Below are positions 37,130 to 44,634 of a stretch of 44,634 nt of DNA, piece after piece. The first letter of the stretch is position 1, and the number at the start of each line of letters is the position of its first letter. Source of the DNA: Streptomyces sp. SN-593 (GTDB lineage: Bacteria > Actinomycetota > Actinomycetes > Streptomycetales > Streptomycetaceae). Under the pieces are notes generated by a model. The model had not been told where the DNA came from. It did not search any database and was given only the letters and a program-made list of their open reading frames with translations. The translations under genes and the position numbers were made by a program. Location: the NCBI RefSeq assembly GCF_016756395.1, contig NZ_AP018367.1, positions 1 through 44,634 of the forward strand. Direction: 5' to 3'.

Positions 37130-40100
37130 ATGTCGGCCGCGTTCTCCGAGAGCACCGCCTCATACGGCTTGATTCTGTCGCGCTTGAGCGCCGGTGGGTC
37201 ACGCTTCGAATATCGCAGGTCACAGAAGGCGAAGGCCACCTGCCCTGCACACGACGACGCGGCCCCGTCGCTCGCGATCGACTACCACCCATCCGAGCGT
37301 AAAACGCTCATTTACTGCCACGCAGGTTGCGCCGCCGACGCCGTGCTGGGCGCGCTCGGCCTGTCCCGGGCGGACCTGTACGACGACCCGATGCCGGAGG
37401 GCAGGAAGCGCCGGCCGCTGAGCAGCGTTTCTCAGGACCGGCGCGCTGACCGCAAGACAGTGCCTACCCAGAAGGCACCGAAGAAGCCGGTTTGCGCCAC
37501 TCCTCCCGGCAAGCGTGTCGAGACAGCCCGGTACACCTACGTCGACGTCGACGGCGTAGTGGTGGGGGAGAAGATCCGCCGGGAGTGCCCAGGCTGCTCC
37601 GTGTGCGAAACCGCTGAGAAGCCGGCGAAGTCCATCTCGTGGGAGCGGCCGAAGAAGACCGGTCCGGGTGTGGAGTTCCACATGCCGGAGGACCCGCCGC
37701 TGTACCGGCTGCCGGAGCTGCTGCGGTCCCTGCCAGGGCAGACGGTCTACGTCGGCGAGGGCGAGAAGGTCGTGGACGCCGCCGTCGGCATGGGGCTGCT
37801 GGCGACGACGAAGCCGGGGTCGGCGTCGACACGGTGGAATCCCGAGTGGTCCGCGCTGTTCACCGGGCTGCACGTGGTGATCCTCGCGGACCGCGATACA
37901 CCGGGGTACCGGTCGGCGCGCGCGATCCGGGATGCGCTGTTGCCGGTCGCTGCATCGGTCTCGGTGCTGCACACCCCCGTCGAGACGAAGGGTGCCGACC
38001 TGGTCGACCACCTTGACGCGGGCCTGGACCTGGACGGCCTGGTCGCCGTGCCCGAGGACGTCCTCGACCCCGACCGGGCCACGGTGCCTACCATCAGCTC
38101 GGCGTCCGGCACGGTGCACACCTCGCCGGCCTCGGTCGGGGAGCCGATCGCGGGGGACGACGGGCGACCCAACCGCCGCGACGAATACACCCTGCGCCAC
38201 GGCGAAGTCGTGAAGGTCACCCGGAAGCTGCTGGGCACCGACGATGAGGGCACCAAGCAGTACGAAACGAATTTCGACGTGATCCTGGGCGTGGCGGCCC
38301 GCATCGTGCGCGTCGAGTACAAGGACACCGCCGACACCCCGCAAACGGCGTCCACCGAGGACGAACCGGAGAGAGAGCGGGCGACCAGCGGCTACGTCCT
38401 GGAGCTCGTCCACCCCAAGCACAGCGACCAGCCCGTGCTCATGCACGTGAGCCTGAAGTCGTTTGACACCGGGGCGTGGCTGCACAACCTGCCCTGGCAG
38501 AACGTCTACTACAAGTCGAGCAAGACCGCCGTCAGCCAGATCCGCGACGCGATCCGCGCACTGAGCGAGGACGCCGAACGTGTCCCGGTGTACGCGGCGA
38601 CCGGCTGGCGCCGCCTGCCGGACGGCCGACACATGTACGTCACCGCGTCCGGCGGCATCACCGTCGACGGCCTGGTGCCGCTGCGCACGTCGTTCCCTGG
38701 CCGACTGGGCCTGCTCGCGCTGCCCGCTCCGTCACAGGAGCCCAGCGAGATCCGCCGCGCCGCCCTGTCGTCGCTGTCCATCCCCGGATTCGTGCCAGAG
38801 TTCGCCGCAGTCGCCATGCTGGGGCTCGTCTACCGCGCACCGTTCGGCCGCTGCCCCTCCTCCATCTGCCTGTACGGCCTGCCCGGCAGCGTGAAGACGG
38901 GCGTCGGCACCATCGTGGTCCGCCACCACGCACCAGGGCTGTCCCGATCGGAGTCCCTGCTGTCCATCTCGGACACCGGCTCCACCCAACTCGGCACGAA
39001 CGAAGTGCTCTACCGCCTCAAGGACACAATCGTCCTCGGGGACGACAGCGCCCCGGACCGCAGCGTCCGAGACGCCGCAGTGCGCACCAGCCGACTGAGC
39101 CGCACCCAGTACAACGGCGAGGGTCGCATCCGGCTGGTTTACAAGGACGGGGAGCTTGACCTCGACGAGCAGCGCGGCCCGCGCGGCTCGTTCATCCAGA
39201 CGTCGGAAGTGCTCGCGTCTACCGACTCCGCGCAGCAGCGGATGCTCACCATCCACATGAACCGCGACGAGATCAACCTCGACAACGTAGTGGCCATCTC
39301 CCGCCCCGAGGTCGCAGCGGACTGCGCCCTGCTGACCGCCTCATACGTGCAGTGGATCGCGCACCGTTACGAGGAACTGCACGCCGAGGTAGGCGAGTTG
39401 GCCGACCACTATGCGCACCGGCTGCGCCCGTACTGCGGCGACCGGCCCGCTGAGCATCTGGGCCAGTTCGCCAGCGGCTGGCACATGATGCTTCGGTACC
39501 TCCAGGAGGTCCAGGCCGTGAGCGCCGAGGAGGCCGCCGGATGGTGGGCCACCGCCTGGGCCGCGCTGGTGGACGCCGCCGACCGTGAGCGCCAGCTCTT
39601 GGCCAACCAGGCGGCGCACCGCCGTCTGCTCGGCTACCTGGCAAGCGCCTTCGCCGCCGGGCGCGCCCACCTAGTGGGACAGGATGGTCTCTGCCCCTCG
39701 GACCGTCAGACCGCGATGCGCTACGGCTGGTCCACCACCGAGGCCGGCGCCGACCCGGTCACCCCCCCCGTGCTGCGCGCGGGAGGCACCCGGGTGGGCG
39801 TCGTCACCAGAGTGCAAGGGGATGGTGACCCCGAACCGGTGGAACGGCTGTGGCTGGACCACAAGACCGCGACCCGTATCGCGATCCGCGAGGCCCACGA
39901 CGCAGAAGAGGCGTTCACCGCCACCGCTGACATGCTCACCGGCGCTCTGCGCCAGGCCGGCGTGATCGCGGTGGAGTACGAGTCCGTCGGCAATGGACGC
40001 TGGGTCAAGCCGCGGCGGCCGATGCCCGGCGGCCGCCGCCGTGTGTGGGACCTGGCCGCAGCGCAGTTGGACGAAGGAGACGGCAGCGGGGATGCCGCAG

Positions 40101-41983
40101 GGCTGCCGCCCCGCCCGGACACCCCGCCTACTCCTCAGCCCGCCCCGTTCACTCCCGTCGCCGGACCGCCGACCGCACAGCAGGCCGCTGCTCCGACATC
40201 CCAGCCGTCCGTTCCGCCGCAAACCCGCCCAGCCTCTGAGAACCTGGCGCCCGAGGTCACGGACGAAGAGCCGGAGGACCCGTTGACTCAGCTCGACTTG
40301 TTCGACAACACCGATGAACCCCCCACCCAAAACGGCCAGGAGGCCACCAGCGACCCGGCCGCCCCCTCCGTGGCTCAGATGGCCGCCGAGGATTCAAGCG
40401 GCCCGCAGAGCCCCGCTCAAGGCCCTGAGCGGGGCGTTGAGCCGCCGTACTACGAGAGCGACGGACCCGAGGACCAAGACCAAGACGACGACACGGACTC
40501 CGCCGCACCGACACCGTGGCGCGCAGCCGTGGCGGTCGCCGATGTCGATGGGCTGCACCTGCCGGACGGCGAGGTACTGCCGCTGCCGGCACCGGTCGCC
40601 CAGCTGCACGCCGGGCGCCTGGCTTGGCTCGTGGACGAACTCGGCCTCGGGCACGGCGGCCGCGCCCGCGGCACCGGAGTCAGCGCCCGCTGGCGTCCCG
40701 ACGACGGCCAGATCTACGTCACCGAGGCCCTGGCCGAGGCCATGAACCTGCCGGTGCTGGAGGACGCCCCCGCCGACGAACGGCGAGCAGCACTGCAACA
40801 GCAGCTCGGTCACCCGTTCATCGCGCAGGCCCGCGCCGACGGCTGGACCGTAGAACGGTGGGGCGACCCCCTGCGTATCTGGCGAGTCCGGGAGGGCGGC
40901 GGCCGTAACATCTCCGCACAGATCGTCATCGCCCCGTACGCGGTGCTGCACGGTGACCGATTCCTGGAGGACAACCCCGCCCCAGCCCTGATCGCACGTC
41001 GTGTGCAGCAGCTCGCCGACACGGTTGGCGTCACCTACAGGCGCAGCCCCGGCACCACCGGTCACGAGCTGCTGCGGGCGATGCGGCCGAAGCGCGGGCG
41101 GCGGGCCGTGCCGCTGGACCGCGCCGAGTTGCCGCCTCCCGCGCTCGAGTTCCGCAACCTGTACACCGCCCGGGTTTGGGACCGCCGACCGACCGAGGCC
41201 GAACTCAAGCGCCGGTTCATCCTTTCCTACGACGCGCGGGCCGCGTACCTGAGCGTGTGCAGCTCGCTGGCGTGCGGACGGGGCAAGGTGGAGCACCACA
41301 CCGCGCCGACGTTCGACCCCAAGGTGCCCGGGTACTGGCTGGCGAAGCCGCCGGCCTGGCAGCACTGGGGCACGTTCAACCCCTTCGGCCCGCACCGCGA
41401 GGACGGAACGCCGCGCCTGTACCTCACGCCCACCCTGGCCTACGCGCAGAAGGACCTGGGACTGGACATCGAGGTGATCGAAGCCTGGATCTGGCCCGAC
41501 CACTACCGAATGTTGGAGCCCTGGTACAAGCAGCTCTCTGCCGCCCGCAAGGCCCTCGGTCCCGACGCTGACCCGACCGTGGGAGGCACCGTCAAGGACG
41601 TGTACACACACTCCCTGGGCCTCTTCAACTCCGATCACCTGCGCGGCAACCCTGCACGCGACATCGACGCCTCGGAGCTGTTCCGGCCCGACGTCCAACA
41701 GGCTGCCATGGCGGCCCACCAGGCGAACCTCACCCGCGCGATCATGAAGGTGCACGACGCATCGGGGCTGCTGCCGATCGCGGTCAAGACCGACTGCGTC
41801 TACTGGGTCGTCGACGACCCGGACTTCGCCACCGCAGTTCCCGGGCTCAAGCTCGAATCGCACCTCGGGGCGTTCAAGCCCGAGGGCGCGGCGCTCGCCG
41901 CCGACATCTGGCCCCACCTGCGGCCGGGACGATGGTTCCCCACCGGTGACGCATTCACCACGCCCGAGGAATGGAGCTACTGA
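37130..41983 (+). CDS. Giant primase-helicase-polymerase-like replication protein
   Basis: A 1617-residue protein with several joined parts. Residues 38-67 form a CHC2-like zinc site (CPAH, then YCHAGC; C38, H41, C63, C67). Residues ~204-265 are a TOPRIM-like domain (VYVGEGEKVVDAA, then VVILADRD with D254/D256). Residues ~480-760 form a P-loop domain of DUF927/helicase type with the odd Walker A YGLPGSVKTG (K589) and VLGDDSAPD (D638/D639). A Pro/Gln/Asp-rich disordered linker covers ~1000-1130. The last ~300 residues resemble a family-B polymerase palm: SYDARAAYLSV (D1368), K1489 with VYTHSLGLF, and VKTDCVYWVV (D1555). It is followed in overlap by a terminal-protein-like gene, as tap-tpg and tac-tpc are on linear Streptomyces replicons. 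The polymerase call is the least certain part. Confidence 0.75.
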   Translation: MSAAFSESTASYGLILSRLSAGGSRFEYRRSQKAKATCPAHDDAAPSLAIDYHPSERKTLIYCHAGCAADAVLGALGLSRADLYDDPMPEGRKRRPLSSVSQDRRADRKTVPTQKAPKKPVCATPPGKRVETARYTYVDVDGVVVGEKIRRECPGCSVCETAEKPAKSISWERPKKTGPGVEFHMPEDPPLYRLPELLRSLPGQTVYVGEGEKVVDAAVGMGLLATTKPGSASTRWNPEWSALFTGLHVVILADRDTPGYRSARAIRDALLPVAASVSVLHTPVETKGADLVDHLDAGLDLDGLVAVPEDVLDPDRATVPTISSASGTVHTSPASVGEPIAGDDGRPNRRDEYTLRHGEVVKVTRKLLGTDDEGTKQYETNFDVILGVAARIVRVEYKDTADTPQTASTEDEPERERATSGYVLELVHPKHSDQPVLMHVSLKSFDTGAWLHNLPWQNVYYKSSKTAVSQIRDAIRALSEDAERVPVYAATGWRRLPDGRHMYVTASGGITVDGLVPLRTSFPGRLGLLALPAPSQEPSEIRRAALSSLSIPGFVPEFAAVAMLGLVYRAPFGRCPSSICLYGLPGSVKTGVGTIVVRHHAPGLSRSESLLSISDTGSTQLGTNEVLYRLKDTIVLGDDSAPDRSVRDAAVRTSRLSRTQYNGEGRIRLVYKDGELDLDEQRGPRGSFIQTSEVLASTDSAQQRMLTIHMNRDEINLDNVVAISRPEVAADCALLTASYVQWIAHRYEELHAEVGELADHYAHRLRPYCGDRPAEHLGQFASGWHMMLRYLQEVQAVSAEEAAGWWATAWAALVDAADRERQLLANQAAHRRLLGYLASAFAAGRAHLVGQDGLCPSDRQTAMRYGWSTTEAGADPVTPPVLRAGGTRVGVVTRVQGDGDPEPVERLWLDHKTATRIAIREAHDAEEAFTATADMLTGALRQAGVIAVEYESVGNGRWVKPRRPMPGGRRRVWDLAAAQLDEGDGSGDAAGLPPRPDTPPTPQPAPFTPVAGPPTAQQAAAPTSQPSVPPQTRPASENLAPEVTDEEPEDPLTQLDLFDNTDEPPTQNGQEATSDPAAPSVAQMAAEDSSGPQSPAQGPERGVEPPYYESDGPEDQDQDDDTDSAAPTPWRAAVAVADVDGLHLPDGEVLPLPAPVAQLHAGRLAWLVDELGLGHGGRARGTGVSARWRPDDGQIYVTEALAEAMNLPVLEDAPADERRAALQQQLGHPFIAQARADGWTVERWGDPLRIWRVREGGGRNISAQIVIAPYAVLHGDRFLEDNPAPALIARRVQQLADTVGVTYRRSPGTTGHELLRAMRPKRGRRAVPLDRAELPPPALEFRNLYTARVWDRRPTEAELKRRFILSYDARAAYLSVCSSLACGRGKVEHHTAPTFDPKVPGYWLAKPPAWQHWGTFNPFGPHREDGTPRLYLTPTLAYAQKDLGLDIEVIEAWIWPDHYRMLEPWYKQLSAARKALGPDADPTVGGTVKDVYTHSLGLFNSDHLRGNPARDIDASELFRPDVQQAAMAAHQANLTRAIMKVHDASGLLPIAVKTDCVYWVVDDPDFATAVPGLKLESHLGAFKPEGAALAADIWPHLRPGRWFPTGDAFTTPEEWSY

Positions 41984-42708
41984 TGGCCATCCGAGACCAG
42001 GCGGCGGTCCTGTGGCAGGCGTGGATCGGCGACCTCCCGCGCACCGTGGCCGACCGGGTGCGCCTCATGGGCGGCGCCGCCCGGGCGGCAGATGCGGTCG
42101 GTGTTAGCCCCGGCACTGTGCGGCGCTGGGTCCGCGACGAACGGCAGGCCACCACCACCGTGACCGGGGCGATCAAGACCCACGGCGGAGTGGACGAAGC
42201 CGCCCGCGCCGCCGGCGTCACCCCCCGCACCATCCGGGCCTGGGCACGTCAAGAAGCCCGCGGCCGCGTGCCCGGAGTGCGACAAGCGAAGCACATCGCC
42301 AAGCTCACCGCTGCGGCGGCGGACAAGCGCGTCTCCGATCAGCCCACCGGCAACGCGGCCAAACTGGCGCGGGCCGTGTTGTCGTCACCGACGGCACGGC
42401 AGTCCGCGATGAACGGCCGTCGAGCAGCTCGGATCTCCAACTCCGGTGCACACGTGGCGATCCGGGCCAAGGTGACCGTGGACACCGGCAAGCGCAAAGA
42501 CGAGCGGTGGCGCGACATCAGTGTCAATTTCAGCAACGACGCGATGGGCCCCGCCACCGATGCCTTCCTCGCCGGCGACAACACCGGCACCCTCGATGCA
42601 CTGAACAACTTGTTCGGGGAGCGCTACGCCCCGGGCACCGGGTGGAAGTTCACCGAGATCCGCTCCATGGAGATCAAGGGATTCGGCGGACCAGGCAGCA
42701 CGTTCTGA
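41983..42708 (+). CDS. Tpg/Tpc-like terminal protein candidate
   Basis: A 241-residue protein whose ATG overlaps the stop of the giant replication gene. The N-terminal half has two HTH-like units in tandem: AARAADAVGVSPGTVRRWVR and DEAARAAGVTPRTIRAWARQ. A basic linker (MNGRRAARISNSGAHVAIRA) leads to a C-terminal domain with DISVNFSNDAMGPATDAFLA and WKFTEIRSMEIKGFG. Telomere terminal proteins of Streptomyces have this order (HTH, basic part, small alpha/beta end) and follow their Tap/Tac partner gene; the size is nearer to Tpc of SCP1 (about 259 residues, from memory) than to Tpg. A plain plasmid regulator remains possible. Confidence 0.55.
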   Translation: MAIRDQAAVLWQAWIGDLPRTVADRVRLMGGAARAADAVGVSPGTVRRWVRDERQATTTVTGAIKTHGGVDEAARAAGVTPRTIRAWARQEARGRVPGVRQAKHIAKLTAAAADKRVSDQPTGNAAKLARAVLSSPTARQSAMNGRRAARISNSGAHVAIRAKVTVDTGKRKDERWRDISVNFSNDAMGPATDAFLAGDNTGTLDALNNLFGERYAPGTGWKFTEIRSMEIKGFGGPGSTF

Positions 42709-42725
42709 CACTGACGACGAAAAAA

Positions 42726-42769
42726 GCCGGCGCCCTCAGTCCGCCGAGGCGGGTGGCACGGGCGCCGGC
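42726..42769 (+). terminator. Hairpin after the terminal-protein-like gene
   Basis: A 10-bp stem GCCGGCGCCC/GGGCGCCGGC (42726-42735 with 42760-42769) with an inner CCGCC/GGCGG pairing lies 18 bp after the stop. It should terminate the replication operon. The rest of the gap to 42933 is AT-rich, with an inverted repeat CGATGCG/CGCATCG (42798-42831) and a weak TTGATG near 42868 that may be a promoter. Confidence 0.6.
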
Positions 42770-42932
42770 CACCAGACACACCACCGTCGAAGGACTGCGA
42801 TGCGCAGCAGTCAGTGTATCCAGTCGCATCGTGCGGATCTCTGCGTCGGCGCGCCCATGTGGCGTAATTGATGTTATTCGGATAGCGTTTTTTAGTTTCT
42901 ACTGTTTCATTCCACGACCCGAAGGGCTGCAC

Positions 42933-44015
42933 GTGATCCACGCTGGCCGCCGAGAGCACGTCATCACCAGCGCCGAATTGGCAGCTGCCGAGGGCTATAC
43001 CATCGGGAGCTGGCGCACCAAGAAGCTTGCCCGCGTACCAGGCAGGCCCGGCCCCATCAGCCACCCCACGGCCCGGACACTCCTCTGGGACGCCGAGCAG
43101 CAGCTCGCGTACCGAACTGGAGCAGCGGTCCCTGCCCTAGACATGGCAGCCCACCCGGACGACCTGCTCGACCGCAACGAGGCTGCCGCCCTGGTCGGCG
43201 TCGACCCGGACTCCTGGGACCGATACATGCACCCAAGCTCACCTGAAACCGAGAAGCCGATCACTGTCCACGGCGTCGACCACTGGCCACGGCACGCCAT
43301 CGAACGCTGGCAAGCGAACAGGCCCGGGCAGGGGCACGGCGGGCGACCAGGCGGGGCGGGTGACTGGCTGCCGCGCGACGAGATCCAGGGCGCCGTTGCC
43401 GACCTGCTCGACCGCCAGCCCACCCTGCCGACGACCGCCGTCTCGCAACATCTCGGCATCTCATATGGCGCAGCCCGCCGCGCCGTCTCGCAGCATCTCG
43501 GCCAGCGCCTAGCCGACCTGCTCGGCGATCAGCCGGACATCAGCGACACCGACGCAGCCCGCGCCCTTTCGATCGTCGGCGACGATGCGACGGCTCAGCA
43601 ACATGCTCTCGCCGCCGGCACACTGCGGCGCCTGCGTCCCTACGCTCACGCACTGCATCGGCTCGCCGCTGCTGTTCCATACGTCCGTGAGGTCGCCGCG
43701 CACCTCAACAACGTCGGTATTACCGTCAACCGCGGCCCCGAATTTTCCGTACGCAGCCAATCCGTCACCGCCGTACTACTCCTCGGGGACAACGCCGCCG
43801 CACCGGCCCTGGTCTGGAATGAGCATTATGGATGGCGTACCGCCGCCGGACGTCGACACCCACACGCAGGCACCGGTGAACCGCCCACAGGAAAAGGCAT
43901 CCAGTACCTGACTGCCAGCACCAACCCAACAGCCGGAGATCTCGCCGCAGCACTGCTCGATAAACGTCATGACACTAAACGCCCTCGGCCAATTAAAAAG
44001 AACACATCTCGATAA
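42933..44015 (+). CDS. DUF6292-like plasmid protein with HTH-like repeats
   Basis: A 360-residue protein starting at GTG 42933, with GAAGGG upstream; the open frame before it lacks coding character. Residues ~5-90 have HTH-like features (TSAELAAAEGYTIGSWRTKK, LDRNEAAALVGVDPDSWDRY). Residues ~150-200 carry a second pair (TTAVSQHLGISYGAARRAVS). The C-terminal ~130 residues match the DUF6292-like domain (VPYVREVAAHLNNVGITV, ending PALVWNEHYGWRTAAG). The end of the gene is AT-rich and Lys-rich. It is probably a DNA-binding plasmid protein; target unknown. Confidence 0.65.
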   Translation: MIHAGRREHVITSAELAAAEGYTIGSWRTKKLARVPGRPGPISHPTARTLLWDAEQQLAYRTGAAVPALDMAAHPDDLLDRNEAAALVGVDPDSWDRYMHPSSPETEKPITVHGVDHWPRHAIERWQANRPGQGHGGRPGGAGDWLPRDEIQGAVADLLDRQPTLPTTAVSQHLGISYGAARRAVSQHLGQRLADLLGDQPDISDTDAARALSIVGDDATAQQHALAAGTLRRLRPYAHALHRLAAAVPYVREVAAHLNNVGITVNRGPEFSVRSQSVTAVLLLGDNAAAPALVWNEHYGWRTAAGRRHPHAGTGEPPTGKGIQYLTASTNPTAGDLAAALLDKRHDTKRPRPIKKNTSR

Positions 44016-44032
44016 GAACGCCAAATAAAACA

Positions 44033-44488
44033 TTATCCACCGAATAGAGTGCAACCCGCAGCTGGCAACACCGGGCGGTCGATGTGGTGGTGCTCCACCT
44101 CGATGCCTCGCTCGCCGCGCCATGCGGCCCACACCCGCAGGGCGATCTCCTCGGCGGCCGCCACCGATCGATGGCGGCCGCCCTGGCACGCCACGGTGAG
44201 GCGGACCAGGCAGCCCATGGGCACCTCGTCAGCCAGGACTTGGAGCTGGACGGCGGCCCGCGCGATCAGCTCGCGGGCTCCGGATGTGGCCAGCACGTGG
44301 GCGCGCACCGCCGCGTCCAGCCCGGTTCCGTCCCGCAAAGCGGGATCGTCGGCGGGATTACGCAGGGCGCGCCGCAGATCAAGGTAGAGGCCGGTGTCCA
44401 CTAGGTCGTGGGCGCCCGCGTGGCGGACGCCAATGGAGCGGATCACAGCAGCAACGGGGCCGCGCCCGTCAAGGAATGTCGTCTGCAT
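44033..44488 (-). CDS. RapZ C-terminal-domain protein
   Basis: A 151-residue stand-alone version of the RapZ C-terminal domain. Marks are GLYLDLRRALRNPADDPALR, DAAVRAHVLATSGARELI and the signature ACQGGRHRSVAAAEEIA, ending VEHHHIDRPVL. In RapZ this domain binds RNA and glucosamine-6-phosphate; the kinase-like N-terminal half is absent. Similar short proteins are common in Streptomyces. ATG 44488 is chosen; an open frame upstream is not coding-like. It converges on the DUF6292-like gene. Confidence 0.85.
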   Translation of the reverse strand: MQTTFLDGRGPVAAVIRSIGVRHAGAHDLVDTGLYLDLRRALRNPADDPALRDGTGLDAAVRAHVLATSGARELIARAAVQLQVLADEVPMGCLVRLTVACQGGRHRSVAAAEEIALRVWAAWRGERGIEVEHHHIDRPVLPAAGCTLFGG

Positions 44489-44634
44489 CCCATCACGATC
44501 CCCGAGGCGCCGTCGGCAACGGAAGGGGTTGCCCGTTGCCCATGAGCCCGGCCCGTCCGGGGACCCTACAAAAGCGGTAGGCCAGTAGGCCACCCCCAAA
44601 AAGTAGCTCCCACCTGCACAGATACAACACAGAG
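44489..44634. other. Right-edge sequence without a gene
   Basis: This stretch holds an exact 8-bp tandem GTAGGCCA (44577-44584 and 44585-44592) and the promoter region of the RapZ-like gene. It shows no hairpin series and no match to the reverse complement of the first 150 bases, so I see no telomere here. The end is probably an arbitrary cut or an incomplete contig. Confidence 0.4.

Noticed and set aside
42507..42932. Longer N-terminus for the DUF6292-like protein
   Set aside because: The upstream part of the frame runs antiparallel in sense with the end of the terminal-protein-like gene, a terminator hairpin and an AT-rich promoter region. GTG 42933 has a ribosome site and starts coding-like sequence.
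44489..44634. Right telomere
   Set aside because: No hairpin series and no match to the reverse complement of the left edge could be seen.
1..44634. tRNA, rRNA genes or insertion sequences
   Set aside because: No cloverleaf-like or rRNA sequence was noticed, and no DDE or serine/tyrosine recombinase motifs were seen in any plausible protein. A tRNAscan-SE and ISfinder run would settle this.

Overview
The window is very GC-rich, with strong G/C bias at third codon positions, GTG starts, ATGA/GTGA gene overlaps and typical actinomycete families (XRE/MmyB regulators, HATPase anti-sigma-like proteins, DUF6907/DUF6292-like proteins, fused dihydroxyacetone kinase). It reads as a nearly complete accessory replicon of Streptomyces or a close relative, most likely a linear conjugative plasmid. 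There are no rRNA or tRNA genes, no housekeeping genes and no CRISPR array. Linearity is an inference from (a) a gene pair near the right side that looks like a telomere-replication operon (a 1617-residue primase/helicase/polymerase-like protein followed by a Tpg/Tpc-like protein) and (b) an AT-rich run of hairpins in the first 150 bases. The right edge shows no matching terminal repeat, so that end may be incomplete.

Layout. 1-305: telomere-like hairpins, a promoter and a perfect 26-bp palindromic operator. 306-6844: a membrane-anchored HTH protein, several plasmid hypotheticals, a frameshifted small gene and a DEDDh exonuclease. 6871-14339: accessory cargo, comprising a secreted SH3-like protein, a DAK1-DAK2 dihydroxyacetone kinase, an HATPase anti-sigma-like protein, an MmyB-type regulator, a stand-alone type III polyketide synthase and an HTH gene pair. 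14421-18042 (minus strand): an FtsK-like DNA translocase with a ParA/ParB-like pair, overlaid by a polar array of TGTCGC hexamers. 18261-25560 (plus strand): a tightly packed type IV secretion-like operon (VirB2-, VirB3-, VirB4-, VirB6-, VirB8/TcpC- and VirB1-like). 25646-29497: a run of small genes separated by hairpins, ending in NERD and polynucleotide-kinase-like genes. 29625-32486: a second ParA/ParB-like pair and hypotheticals. 32558-33156: an RHH antitoxin and a Fic/Doc-family toxin. 33200-36984: an XRE-TPR regulator divergent from an HATPase protein, plus hypotheticals and a small RHH-like protein. 37130-42708: the giant replication protein and the terminal-protein-like gene. 42933-44488: a DUF6292-like protein and a RapZ C-terminal-domain protein.

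How it may work together. Gene content matches the clostridial tcp conjugation scheme, in which an FtsK-type protein couples DNA to a minimal VirB channel, but I find no relaxase. With an end-capped linear DNA, a polar TGTCGC array could load or orient the translocase, and the channel operon and the left-end gene appear to share a GTCACATGTGAC operator. The giant replicase and the terminal-protein-like gene would handle replication and end patching. Both ParA-like proteins lack the usual P-loop lysine. A short motif, CTGCCCAACA, recurs only between genes and often sits with hairpins whose stems differ in sequence, which suggests a family of structured leaders. All counts were made by eye, and family names come from recognition without database searches.
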